Below, one piece after another: positions 1-8,960 of a stretch of DNA of 64,000 bases. The position numbers and the translations under genes are program-made. The notes below the pieces were generated by a model. The model did not search any database. It was not told the DNA's origin and saw only the letters and a list, made by a program, of their open reading frames with translations. Source of the DNA: Pararhodobacter marinus (lineage in GTDB: Bacteria > Pseudomonadota > Alphaproteobacteria > Rhodobacterales > Rhodobacteraceae); assembly GCF_003122215.1 (NCBI RefSeq), contig NZ_QEYD01000002.1:124001-188000 (forward strand). Direction: 5' to 3'. Each line of letters starts with the position of its first letter. Position 1 is the stretch's first letter.

Positions 1-332
1 GTGCCGCTGGCGGGCGGGCGCGGCGCGGGCAGGTCCGCATAGCCGGTGAGCAGCCTGTCCTCGGCGGTGACGCGGTAAAACACCCGATCCTCGCTGATCG
101 CTCCCAGCATCGAAAAGGCGGCATAGGGCAGTTCCAGCCGGACCTCGCCCTGCTCGCTGCGCAGCGTCTCGGCGATGATCGTGGCCGAGGCGGCCAGCAC
201 GTTGTCCTGTGTGCGTTCGGCCGCCTCGCGCGCAAGCGCGCTCACCATGCTCCACGACAGCAGCGACAGCAGCGCCGCGACACCGGCCAGCAGCAGCGTC
301 AGCCGCTGCCAGATCGAAGCCGTGCGCATCAT
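1..332 (-). CDS. tctE: sensor histidine kinase TctE-like, N-terminal part (runs off the left edge)
   Basis: Only the first 110 or so codons are present. The reading frame opens with two ATG codons (332 and 329), one base past the stop of the response-regulator gene, so the pair is co-transcribed. The start encodes a short cytoplasmic tip, one hydrophobic membrane helix (about residues 10-30) and the beginning of an extracytoplasmic sensor domain. Kinase motifs would lie beyond the edge. The TctE assignment rests on its TctD-like partner and on the divergent tctCBA operon; family members sense a tricarboxylate and phosphorylate TctD. The sensor-kinase identity is likely, the exact ligand is inferred. 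Confidence 0.75.
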   Translation of the reverse strand, partial: MMRTASIWQRLTLLLAGVAALLSLLSWSMVSALAREAAERTQDNVLAASATIIAETLRSEQGEVRLELPYAAFSMLGAISEDRVFYRVTAEDRLLTGYADLPAPRPPASG

Positions 333-333
333 C

Positions 334-993
334 TCAGGTTTCCATCCGGTAGCCCAGCCCGCGCACCGTCTCGATCCGCACGCCCATGCCGTCGATGCGG
401 CGGCGCAGGCGCCCGACATAGACCTCGATCGCGTTCTCGGTCACATCGGCGTCGAAGGAAAACAGCCGGTCCATGAGCTGGCCCTTGGACAGGATCTGCC
501 CGGTATGGCGGGCGAAGATCTCCAGAAGCCGGATCTCGCGGTTGCGCAGCTCGACGCTGATATCGCCATGGCGCAGCGTTCCGGCCATCGGGTCGAACAC
601 GGCCTCGCCCAGCGTGATTTCGTTGCGCGCCGATCCGCCCCGGCGGCGCAGGACGGCGCGGCAGCGGGCTTCGAGTTCCTCGAAATCGAAGGGCTTGGTG
701 ATGTAGTCGTCCGCTCCCTGATCCAGCGCGCCCACCCGGTCTGACACCTGACTGCGCGCGGTCAGCATGATGACCGGGGTTTCGATCCGCGCGCGGCTGC
801 GGGCCAGGAAATCGCGCCCGTCGCCATCGGGCAGCATCACGTCGAGCAGGATCAGGTCGTAGCCCGTCGCGGCGAGCCAGTCCTCGGCCTCGGCCAGGGT
901 CGCGGCATGATCGACCGCGTGCCCGTCAAGGCACAACCTGTTCACCACGGCCTCGGCCAGTTCGCGATTGTCCTCGACCAGAAGATAGCGCAC
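334..993 (-). CDS. tctD: response regulator, OmpR/PhoB class, TctD-like
   Basis: A 219-residue two-component regulator. The receiver domain (residues 1-118) has the acidic pair E7/D8, the phospho-acceptor D51 in an LLDVMLPDGDG segment, and K100 in the YITKPF motif. A winged-helix DNA-binding domain fills residues 125-219. The gene is transcribed away from tctC and overlaps or abuts the kinase gene downstream. In known systems TctD switches on the tricarboxylate transporter when its ligand is present, and the 110-base gap to tctC carries a plausible binding site. The family call is secure; control of tctCBA is inferred from position. Confidence 0.88.
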   Translation of the reverse strand: MRYLLVEDNRELAEAVVNRLCLDGHAVDHAATLAEAEDWLAATGYDLILLDVMLPDGDGRDFLARSRARIETPVIMLTARSQVSDRVGALDQGADDYITKPFDFEELEARCRAVLRRRGGSARNEITLGEAVFDPMAGTLRHGDISVELRNREIRLLEIFARHTGQILSKGQLMDRLFSFDADVTENAIEVYVGRLRRRIDGMGVRIETVRGLGYRMET

Positions 994-1021
994 CCGACCT
1001 CCCTTGCGGACTAGGGCGCCG

Positions 1022-1039
1022 GTGTCAGGCCCGTGTCAG
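1022..1039 (+). promoter_or_regulatory. candidate TctD operator, two direct GTGTCAG half-sites
   Basis: GTGTCAG occurs at 1022-1028 and again at 1033-1039, an 11-base step (one helical turn), in the gap between the divergent tctD and tctC genes. OmpR-family regulators typically bind such direct repeats. A weaker TGTCTGA lies at 1052-1058. The site is seen in sequence; its function is inferred. Confidence 0.35.
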
Positions 1040-1103
1040 CTTCATGTGCTTTCTGTCTGACCATGGGCGGCGAGGAGCGGCCTGTCAAACGGGAGGATTC
1101 CAG

Positions 1104-2087
1104 ATGAACAAGGACATGACCCGCCGGGTCGTGATGGCCGCGGCTGCGGCGACGCTGGCCATGACCGGCATGGCGCGGGCCGACAATCACCAGATTCTCG
1201 ACAGCCTGCATTTCGTCGTTCCCGGCGGCGCCGGCGGCGGCTGGGACGGGACCGCGCGCGGCACCGGCGAGGCGCTGACCGAATCCGGGCTGGTCGGCTC
1301 GGCCAGCTACGAGAACATGTCGGGCGGCGGCGGCGGTGTGGCGATCGCCTACATGATCGAGAATGCCGAAAGCCTCGACTACACGCTGATGGTCAATTCG
1401 ACGCCGATCATCATCCGGTCGCTGACCGGGGTCTTCCCGCAAAGCTTCCGCGACCTGACGCTGGTGGCGGGCACGATCGGCGATTACGCGGCCATCGTCG
1501 TGCCGGCGGATTCGCCCATTCAGGACATGGCGGGCCTTTTGGCCGAGTATCACGAACAGGGCGAGGATTTCGCCATTGGCGGCGGCTCGGTGCCGGGCGG
1601 CATGGATCACCTCGTCGCGGCGATGGTGATGCAGGCGGCGGGCGAGGACCCGATCGCCGTCAATTACATCCCCTACGACGCGGGCGGCGAGGCGATGGCG
1701 GGTCTGCTGTCGGGCGAGATCGACGCGCTGTCGACCGGCTTTTCGGAAGCCATCGCGCTGGCCGAGCAGGACGAGGTCCGCATCCTGGGCGTGACCGCCG
1801 ACGAGCGTGTCCCGGCCTATGACAGCGCGCCCACCTTCACCGAGCAGGGCATCGACACGACTTTCGTGAACTGGCGCGGGTTCTTCGCGGCGCCCGGAGC
1901 CTCGGAAGAGCGCGTCGCGCAATACGTCGCGGCCTTCGAGGCGATGTATGACACAGAGGCCTGGGAAGAGGTCCGCGCGCGCAACGGCTGGGTGAACATC
2001 TTCCACCCGGGCGACGATTTCAGCGCCTTTCTCGAAGCGCAGGAACAGGAAATCGGCGATCTGATGCGCACGCTGGGCTTCCTGTAA
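1104..2087 (+). CDS. tctC: tripartite tricarboxylate transporter substrate-binding protein TctC
   Basis: A 327-residue periplasmic solute-binding protein of the Bug/TctC family. The start at 1104 is chosen over an upstream ATG because GGGAGG lies just before it and the protein then begins with a classic signal peptide (Lys/Arg-containing tip, Ala-rich core, cleavage near MARA-D at about residue 24). The family hallmark VPGGAGGGWDGTAR follows, then a G-rich ligand segment (SGGGGGVAI). It captures the substrate and delivers it to the TctAB membrane complex encoded directly downstream. The citrate-type substrate is inferred from the neighbouring CoA-transferase and lyase; many TctC relatives bind other carboxylates. 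Confidence 0.9.
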   Translation: MNKDMTRRVVMAAAAATLAMTGMARADNHQILDSLHFVVPGGAGGGWDGTARGTGEALTESGLVGSASYENMSGGGGGVAIAYMIENAESLDYTLMVNSTPIIIRSLTGVFPQSFRDLTLVAGTIGDYAAIVVPADSPIQDMAGLLAEYHEQGEDFAIGGGSVPGGMDHLVAAMVMQAAGEDPIAVNYIPYDAGGEAMAGLLSGEIDALSTGFSEAIALAEQDEVRILGVTADERVPAYDSAPTFTEQGIDTTFVNWRGFFAAPGASEERVAQYVAAFEAMYDTEAWEEVRARNGWVNIFHPGDDFSAFLEAQEQEIGDLMRTLGFL

Positions 2088-2163
2088 CCGGCCCTCACAC
2101 CTTTGGCGCGGGGGGCCCGTCTCGCCGCGCCGCATGACCCATTACCGGACAGGAGGGGCTGTC

Positions 2164-2658
2164 ATGGCGCTGGATCGCTGGATCGCGCTTATCTTCGTTA
2201 CATTCTGCTGCGCCTACGGGTATCTGGCCTTCTTCACGATGGACCAGCTTCTGCCGCCCTTCATGCAGCGCAATCCCGTCTGGCCCTCGACCTTTCCCAA
2301 GGTGCTGGCCGTGCTGGGCGCGCTGACCGGGCTGGTGGTGTTGCTGGGGCTGGAAAAACCCGAGGCGGGCAAGGGCCCGTCGGCCACCGATATCAACCTG
2401 GCGCGGCTGCACGAATACAAGATCGGCCAGGCGCTGCTGCTTCTGGGCCTGATGGTGCTTTATGCGCTGTCGCTGCGGGCTGCCGGTTTCCTGCTGGCCA
2501 CCACCGTTTTCCTGGTCGCCGGCAGCGCCATCCTGGGCGAGCGCAAATGGCATGTCATGCTTCCCGTCGCGATGCTGGCGACAGGGTGCGTCTGGTACCT
2601 GGTCCAGCAGGTGCTGGGCATCTACCTGCGGCCGCTGCCGTATTTCATGGGGACCTGA
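2164..2658 (+). CDS. tctB: tripartite tricarboxylate transporter small membrane protein TctB
   Basis: A 164-residue membrane protein with about four hydrophobic helices (residues 5-24, 40-60, 85-115 and 120-150). An ATG lies 30 bases upstream, but the start at 2164 is preferred because ACAGGAGGGG sits just before it and the protein then opens directly with a helix. The sequence is poorly conserved, as usual for TctB; identification rests on size, topology and position between tctC and tctA. It is the small membrane subunit that pairs with TctA for secondary-active uptake. Confidence 0.85.
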   Translation: MALDRWIALIFVTFCCAYGYLAFFTMDQLLPPFMQRNPVWPSTFPKVLAVLGALTGLVVLLGLEKPEAGKGPSATDINLARLHEYKIGQALLLLGLMVLYALSLRAAGFLLATTVFLVAGSAILGERKWHVMLPVAMLATGCVWYLVQQVLGIYLRPLPYFMGT

Positions 2659-2661
2659 ACC

Positions 2662-4182
2662 ATGCTTGAAGGCATCCTGATCGGCCTGTCGGCCGCGTTC
2701 TCGCTGCAAAATCTGCTGATGGTGGTCGCGGGCTGCCTGATCGGCACCTTCATCGGCATGTTACCGGGCCTTGGTCCGATGTCGATCATCGCCATCATGA
2801 TCCCGGTCGCGATCTCGCTGGGGGATCCGGCGGCGGCGCTGATCCTGTTGGCGGGCGTCTATTACGGCGCGATCTTCGGCGGCTCGACTTCGTCCATTCT
2901 GCTGAACGCGCCGGGGGTCGCGGGCACCGTCGCCACCAGCTTCGACGGCTACCCGATGGCCCGGAAGGGTCAGGCGGGCAAGGCGCTGACCATCGCCGCC
3001 GTGGCCAGCTTCGCGGGCGGCACGATCGGCGCCGTGCTGCTGATGATCTTCGCCCCCGCGCTCAGCACCGTGGCTCTGCTGTTCCATTCGGCCGAGTACT
3101 TCGCGCTGATGGTGGTGGGGCTCAGCGCCATCGCCGCCTTCGCGGGCACCGGGCAGGTGGCCAAGGCGCTGATGATGACGATTCTGGGCCTGATCCTGGC
3201 CACCGTGGGCGAGGGCGCCCTGTTCAACATGCCGCGCTTCACGCTGGGGCTGATGGACCTGCAGTCGGGGATTTCGTTCATCACGCTCGCCATGGCGATG
3301 TTCGCCTTGCCCGAGGCGATGTTCCTCGTCCTCAACCCCCAGCGCGGCGCCAGCGCCGGGTCCGACAGCAACAAGATCACCAACCTGCGCTTCTCGCGCG
3401 AGGAAGGGCGCGCCATTGCCCCGGTGATCGCGCGGCAATCGGTGCAGGGCTTCTTCATCGGCGTGCTGCCGGGGGCGGGGGCGACCATCGCCTCGTTCCT
3501 GGGCTACGCGGTCGAGCGCAACATCGCCAAGGGCGAGGAACAGGCCGAGTTCGGTCATGGCTCGGTCAAGGGGCTGGCCGCGCCCGAAACCGCGAACAAC
3601 GCGGCCTGCACCGGGTCCTTCGTGCCGCTTCTGACGCTGGGGATTCCCGGCTCGGGCACGACGGCGATCCTGCTGGGGGCGCTGATCGCCCTGAACGTGA
3701 CGCCGGGGCCGCGTCTGATGACCGACACGCCCGAAATCTTCTGGGCCGTCATCATCTCGATGTTCATCGGCAATCTCGTGTTGCTGGTGCTCAACCTGCC
3801 ACTGATCCCCTATATCGCCAAGATCCTGGCCATTCCGCGCAACTACCTGATCCCCTTCATTTTGTTCTTCACGCTGATGGGGGCATATATCGGCCAGAAC
3901 AACGCGACCGAGCTGCTGATCCTTGTCGGGCTGGGGGTGATGGCGACGATCTTCCGCTTCGCCGATTATCCGCTGGCGCCGCTGCTGATCGGGTTCATCC
4001 TGGGCACGATGCTGGAAGACAATTTCGCCCGCTCGATGCAGCTTTACCGGGGGCTCGATTTCATCGTCGAACGGCCGATGACGCTGGGGCTACTGGTGCT
4101 GGCCGTTCTTCTGGTGCTGTTGCCCAGCTACCGGGCCCGTCGCGCGCGCAAACGCGCCCAAGGGGTCGCCGATGGCGATTGA
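2662..4182 (+). CDS. tctA: tripartite tricarboxylate transporter large permease TctA
   Basis: A 506-residue polytopic permease of normal TctA length, starting three bases after tctB. It has the duplicated family signatures: an N-terminal GTFIGMLPGLGPM segment (about residues 28-40), its counterpart FFIGVLPGAGATIASFLGY in the middle, and the LGIPGSGTTAILLGAL motif near residue 325. About 10-12 hydrophobic helices are visible. It forms the transport channel and uses an ion gradient. The last 11 bases overlap the CoA-transferase gene, so uptake and the first enzymatic step are probably translated together. Confidence 0.95.
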   Translation: MLEGILIGLSAAFSLQNLLMVVAGCLIGTFIGMLPGLGPMSIIAIMIPVAISLGDPAAALILLAGVYYGAIFGGSTSSILLNAPGVAGTVATSFDGYPMARKGQAGKALTIAAVASFAGGTIGAVLLMIFAPALSTVALLFHSAEYFALMVVGLSAIAAFAGTGQVAKALMMTILGLILATVGEGALFNMPRFTLGLMDLQSGISFITLAMAMFALPEAMFLVLNPQRGASAGSDSNKITNLRFSREEGRAIAPVIARQSVQGFFIGVLPGAGATIASFLGYAVERNIAKGEEQAEFGHGSVKGLAAPETANNAACTGSFVPLLTLGIPGSGTTAILLGALIALNVTPGPRLMTDTPEIFWAVIISMFIGNLVLLVLNLPLIPYIAKILAIPRNYLIPFILFFTLMGAYIGQNNATELLILVGLGVMATIFRFADYPLAPLLIGFILGTMLEDNFARSMQLYRGLDFIVERPMTLGLLVLAVLLVLLPSYRARRARKRAQGVADGD

Positions 4183-5383
4183 AACACGCGCATCCGCGCC
4201 CCTGTCGGGGGTGCGGGTGCTGGACCTGACGAATGTGCTGGCCGGGCCCTTTGCCTGCCACCAGCTCACCCATATGGGCGCCGAGGTGATCAAGGTCGAA
4301 GCCGTCGGACGCGGCGATCTGGCGCGCAATCTGGGCGCCGATCCGGACTTGTCGGCGCGCGGGATGGGGATCAGTTTCCTGGCCCAGAACGCGGGCAAGC
4401 GATCCCTCACGCTGAACCTGAAGGATCCGCGCGGCAAGGAGGCGCTCTTGCGCCTGGTCGCGTGCGCCGATGTGCTGGTCGAGAATTTCCGCCCCGGCGT
4501 GATGACCCGGCTGGGGCTGGGATACGAGACGCTGAAGGTGCAAAATCCCCGCCTGATCTATTGCGCGATCTCGGGCTACGGGCAGGACGGGCCATGGGCC
4601 GGGCGCCCGGCCTATGACCAGATCGTGCAGGGCGCCTCGGGTGTCATGGCGGTCACGGGCGACGCGGACAGCGCGCCGATGCGCGTGGGCTACCCGCTGG
4701 CCGACACGGTGGGCGGGCTGACCGCCGCGATGGCGATCTGCGCGGCGCTCAACGCCCCGGAACGCGGCAGCTTCATTGACGTGTCCATGCTCGAGGCGGT
4801 GCTGGCGACGATGGGCTGGGTCGTGTCGAACCACCTGATCGGCGGCGTCGATCCGCAGCCGCAGGGGAACGAGAACCCCACCTCGGCCCCCTCGGGCACG
4901 TTCCAATGCGCCGACGCGCCGATCAACATCGCCGCCAACAAGGACGAGCAATGGGTGCTGCTGGCGCGCCACCTGGGCCGCGACGATCTGATCGGGCACC
5001 CGGATTTCGCCACCCGCGAGAACCGCAAGGCCAACCGCTTTCGCCTGCGCGCCGAGCTGGAAACCGTACTGGCCACGCGGCCCGCGCGCGACTGGGCGCG
5101 CGAGCTCAACGCGCTTGGCGTGCCCGCCGGCGCGGTGCTGTCCGTGCCCGAGATCCTGGCGCATCCGCAGGTCGCCGGCCGTGACTTCCTTGCGCATTTC
5201 GCCGACGTGCCGGGGGTCGGGCGGCCCATCGACCTTGTGCGGATGGGGGCGATGTTCGACGGGCTCCGGCCCTCGGTCGAGGCGCCACCGCCCGCTCTGG
5301 GGCAAGACAGCGGCGCGATCCTGCGCGAGCTTGGCTATTCCGACGACGACATCGACACGCTTCGGCGCGAGGGGGTGACATGA
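4172..5383 (+). CDS. class III CoA-transferase (CaiB/BaiF family)
   Basis: A 403-residue protein of normal family length with the N-terminal VRVLDLTNVLAGPF segment, the HMGAEVIKVE motif and the ISGYGQDGPWAGRPAYDQ segment, whose D149 matches the catalytic aspartate that forms the acyl-anhydride intermediate. These enzymes move CoA between carboxylic acids. It starts inside the end of tctA and its stop overlaps the next start (ATGA at 5380), so the transporter, this enzyme and the lyase form one unit. I infer that it charges the imported tricarboxylate with CoA; donor and acceptor are not visible from sequence. Confidence 0.85.
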   Translation: MAIETRASAPLSGVRVLDLTNVLAGPFACHQLTHMGAEVIKVEAVGRGDLARNLGADPDLSARGMGISFLAQNAGKRSLTLNLKDPRGKEALLRLVACADVLVENFRPGVMTRLGLGYETLKVQNPRLIYCAISGYGQDGPWAGRPAYDQIVQGASGVMAVTGDADSAPMRVGYPLADTVGGLTAAMAICAALNAPERGSFIDVSMLEAVLATMGWVVSNHLIGGVDPQPQGNENPTSAPSGTFQCADAPINIAANKDEQWVLLARHLGRDDLIGHPDFATRENRKANRFRLRAELETVLATRPARDWARELNALGVPAGAVLSVPEILAHPQVAGRDFLAHFADVPGVGRPIDLVRMGAMFDGLRPSVEAPPPALGQDSGAILRELGYSDDDIDTLRREGVT

Positions 5384-6150
5384 GCGACGTTTCCGACTGG
5401 TGGCGCACGGCGATCATCGACATGGAGCCGGGGCGCATTTCCCTGCGGGGCCGTCCGGTGCAGGAGCTGATCGGCACTACCGGTTTCGCGCCGATGATCT
5501 GGCTGATGGTCACCGGCGACGAGATTTCCGGCCCCCGCGCCGACCTGTTCGAGGCAGCGCTGGTCGCGGCGGTGGATCATGGCCCGCAAGCACCGTCGAT
5601 CGCCGCCGCCCGCATGGCCGCGACCTGCGGCGTCGGGCTGCAATCGGCGATGGCGACCGGGCTCAACATGCTGGGCGATGTTCACGGGGGCGCGGGCGAG
5701 CAGGCGGTCGAGCTTTATTCGGCGGTGGACGCGGCCGGGTTTGACAGGCTGGGTGAGACGCTCGATGCATGGCGCGCGGCGCAGGGACGCTACCTGCCGG
5801 GTTTCGGACACCGCTTTCACAAACCCGTCGATCCGCGCGCGCCGCGCCTTCTGGCACTGGTACGGGACGCAGCACGGCAGGGCGCCGTGTCGGGTCGTTT
5901 CGCGCAGATCGCCAGCGCGATCGAATCCCATCTGGCCGCCGAGAGGGGCAAACCCGTGCCGATGAATATCGACGGCGCGACGGCGGTGATCTATGCCGAA
6001 CTGGGCTGCCCGGCGCCGCTGGCCCGCGGGTTCTTCGGGCTTTCGCGCTCGGTCGGGATCCTGGCGCATGCCTGGGAGCAACGCCAGCAGGGCGGTCGCA
6101 ACAAGGGACCGACCCCTCCGGCCTATCGCTGGACCTATGACGGCACGTGA
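5380..6150 (+). CDS. citryl-CoA lyase-like protein (short citrate-synthase fold)
   Basis: A 256-residue protein much shorter than citrate synthase (about 430) but matching the core of its fold. It has the LRGRPVQELIG opening, a DVHGGAGE segment with H102 and the GFGHRFHKPVDPR motif (residues 141-153) that in the family binds the carboxylate and CoA ends. Proteins of this size act as citryl-CoA lyases, splitting citryl-CoA to acetyl-CoA and oxaloacetate. Being coupled to a tricarboxylate transporter and a CoA-transferase fits that reaction well. Cleavage of a related thioester such as citramalyl- or methylcitryl-CoA is an alternative. Confidence 0.75.
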   Translation: MSDVSDWWRTAIIDMEPGRISLRGRPVQELIGTTGFAPMIWLMVTGDEISGPRADLFEAALVAAVDHGPQAPSIAAARMAATCGVGLQSAMATGLNMLGDVHGGAGEQAVELYSAVDAAGFDRLGETLDAWRAAQGRYLPGFGHRFHKPVDPRAPRLLALVRDAARQGAVSGRFAQIASAIESHLAAERGKPVPMNIDGATAVIYAELGCPAPLARGFFGLSRSVGILAHAWEQRQQGGRNKGPTPPAYRWTYDGT

Positions 6151-6199
6151 CGCCTGAGCGGGGACAATCCGCGTGTTCCGTTTCGGCCCCGTCTTCCGC

Positions 6200-8901
6200 T
6201 CAGGGAAGCCGGGCGCCGCGCGCGGCAAGATAGCGGGTCAGTGGCCCGGTCAGGTTCTGGTTCCTCGGATCCGAGGTCAGGATCCCGGCCACCAGATCCA
6301 GATATTCCTGCGTCCAGCGCCCCAGCCATGCCGCCAGCGGCTCGTCCGGGGCGGGGTCGGACATCCGGCGGATATCGACGGTGATCCCGGTTTTCGAAAG
6401 GCGCTGCTGGATCCAGTAGACCGGGACCTTCATCCCGTGCGCAAGTTTCGGCACGGTGTCGACCAGGTGGCATTCCTGTCCGAACAGCGTGCCCGTCGCC
6501 GCCGATACATCCTGTGCATTCCAGCGCATCTCTGCCGGGAAATCCGGCGTCGACATCACGCTGTTGCCGGCGCGCAGCTCCTTGACGATGCGCGCCGCGG
6601 GCGTGCCCCGGACGGCCAGGATCGCGCGGAAACGCTGCTCCAGTTCGGGCTGACGCGGGCCGTCCTGCATCAGGTAGGTGAGATTGGGGAGATGCGGCGC
6701 CAGGGTGATGCTGCCCGGCGGGCTGGCATGGGTGCTGACCAGCAGACTGGGTTCGCGCCGTTCCAGCCGGTCGACAAGCGCGCGCAGCTCCGGCGTCTCA
6801 CGCAGCGGCAGGCGGGCCTCGGGCAGGGCCGAGCGGGCGATCACGGTCCGGAACGCATGCGTCGCGCGCGTCGCATGGCGCATCCAGCTTCGCTGCAGAT
6901 TGGCGGGCTTGCCCTGAAGTCGCCAGAGCGTCGCGGCCTCGGCCAGGAACAGGTCGGGGCCGGCGAGCAGGCTGGTTTCGGTATCCACCAGCGCCGCCGT
7001 CTCTTCGGAGGACAGCGGCTCCGGGACCGGATGGGACGGGTGCTCGGGCGGGCCGGCGGTATCGGTGCCGTTGAGCGTGTCGCTCAGCGCGCGCAGCCAG
7101 CGCGGCGCCTCGTCCGCCTCGCGCGCGCAGTCCCGCGCGACGACCGCGCGTAGAACCTCGGTCCGCCCGGTGAATTGCAGATGGTTGGCCAGCCGCAGGG
7201 TCAGCGCGATGTGGTTACGCATCAGCGCGTTGCACAGGAAATCCGCGCCGTCTTGCGGCTTGCCCTGCACGATATGCAGGGCAAGCCGCAATTCGATGAT
7301 CGGGCCCATCGTCGGCCAGTGGCGCAGGATGCGGTCGCAATGTTCGGCCGCGCGCTCGATGGCGCCGGTTTCGGCCAGCGCGCGGGCCTGCATCGCCGCC
7401 AGCGTGAGATCGCGCGGAGCCCGGGCGCAGGCCGTGTCTGTCAGGGTCAGCACCGCCGGCCAGTCGCCCAGCCCGAAGGCGCGGTGAAGCCGCAACAGCG
7501 CGAGGGTCCTGTCGGGCAGCGCCGGGGCAAGCCCGGCGATCAGGCGGTCCAGCGCGGCCAGGATCTGCCGCGAACGCGATGTGCCGATCCCCCATTGCAC
7601 CGCGGTCGAGACCATCCGCCGGACGACATTCAGGCTTCGCGTGGTATCCGTCGCGGCCTGTGCAAGCATCGCGCAACAGCCGTCGACATCGCCCTCAAGG
7701 CGCAGGATTTCGGACCGGGCAAGAAGACAGGCAGAGCTTTCGGCGACGCTGTCGGGCAGGGCGTCCGCAAAAGCCCGAGCCTCGTCGGGCCGGTGCAGAC
7801 CGACCAGAAGACCCAACAGCTGTGGCGCCAGTTCGGGAAGCGGCCGTTTGCGATAGCGTGCGTCGAGCAGGCTGAACGCCGCACCCGGCCGTCCCTCGGC
7901 CTGCAGGATCTGCGCCGTGAGCCGGTCGCGATGAAGCGCCTGCTTCTCGGGCAGGGCGGAAAGTTGCGCGCGGGCCTCGTCAAAGCGACGCCACTCGACA
8001 AGCAGCCGGACGCGCAATTCCGCATCGGGCACGGGCAGGGTGTCCAGCGCTTCCTCCGCCGCGACCAGATCGCCCAGCGCGATCAGCGCCAGGATGCGGT
8101 CCCGGGCGAAGCGGGGGTCGTCGGGCCAAAGGCGCAGGGCCCGTTCGGTCGCGTCAAGCACCGCGTCGGGGTCGAGCGCGGCGCGCGCCTGCGCCTGCGC
8201 CTGCACCAGAACGTCGCGCTCGTCGGGGAAGGCTTCGGCCAGGTCCGCCACGACATCCGCCGCCTTGCGGATCTGCTGCGCTTCGAGCAGCGCGCGCGCC
8301 TGTTCAAGCCGCAGCCGTCGCTCGGTATCGGCATTCATCACCAGCCGGGGCCCCCCCAGCAGCGCGCCCTCGATCTCGAGCCGGGCCGCGTCGGGCTGGC
8401 CGGCCAGACGCAGCGCGCGGGCATGCCGCAAGAGCGCCTCGCCGTCGTCGGGAAGCCGTGCGCGCAGGTCACGGGCGGCCTCGATCGCGGCGGGAAAGTC
8501 CTGCGCGTGAAGATGGGTGTAGAGCCGCCCGAACAGGTCGGGTTCGCGCACAGGATCTCGTCGCTCAGGGCGAGACTGCGCGCGCAATCGCCCGCGAACC
8601 GCAGCGAGACCGACAATTCGTGCTTTGCCGACAGATCGTCGGGCCGCTCCTTTGCCAGCCGTTCAAGCTGCGCCACGCTGTCGTCGTGCTGTCCGAGCTG
8701 CCGCAGGATCATGCCACGGCGCAATTTCAGCTTGGGATCGCGGGGCATGATTGCCAGCGCCTCGTCCACGCAAGCCAGCGCCCCGGCGTAATCGCGGCGC
8801 GATTCCAGCGCCCCCAGCGTGGCGAAGACCGCGTCCCGCGACGGGGCCGCAGGGGGTGTCGTGCCGGGTTGTCGGGCGGGGATCGTGTCGTCGGTCATCA
8901 T
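6200..8901 (-). CDS. TPR protein with C-terminal LPLAT-like acyltransferase domain, apparent frameshift
   Basis: Two frames make one protein of about 900 residues. The N-terminal part (from the double ATG at 8901/8898, or an ATG at 8964 that overlaps the previous stop) ends in ...SLALSDEILCAN; the downstream frame resumes with PDLFGRLYTHLHAQDF. The break falls in the GGG at 8540-8542, where one missing base accounts for the shift. Most of the protein is tetratricopeptide-like helices. The last 200 residues resemble the LpxL/HtrB acyltransferase fold (FGQECHLVDTVPKLA, VPVYWIQQRL), but a clean Hx4D/E catalytic motif is not evident (HASPPG instead). It is the last gene of the FAAL/P450 operon. 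The TPR call is firm, the acyltransferase call moderate. The shift may be a sequencing error or a real lesion. Confidence 0.55.
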
Positions 8902-8960
8902 TCCGAGGCCTTCGTCTGCAGAGTGGCTCCGTGGCTCCGGGCCGGCCCGGGGGGGCAGGC

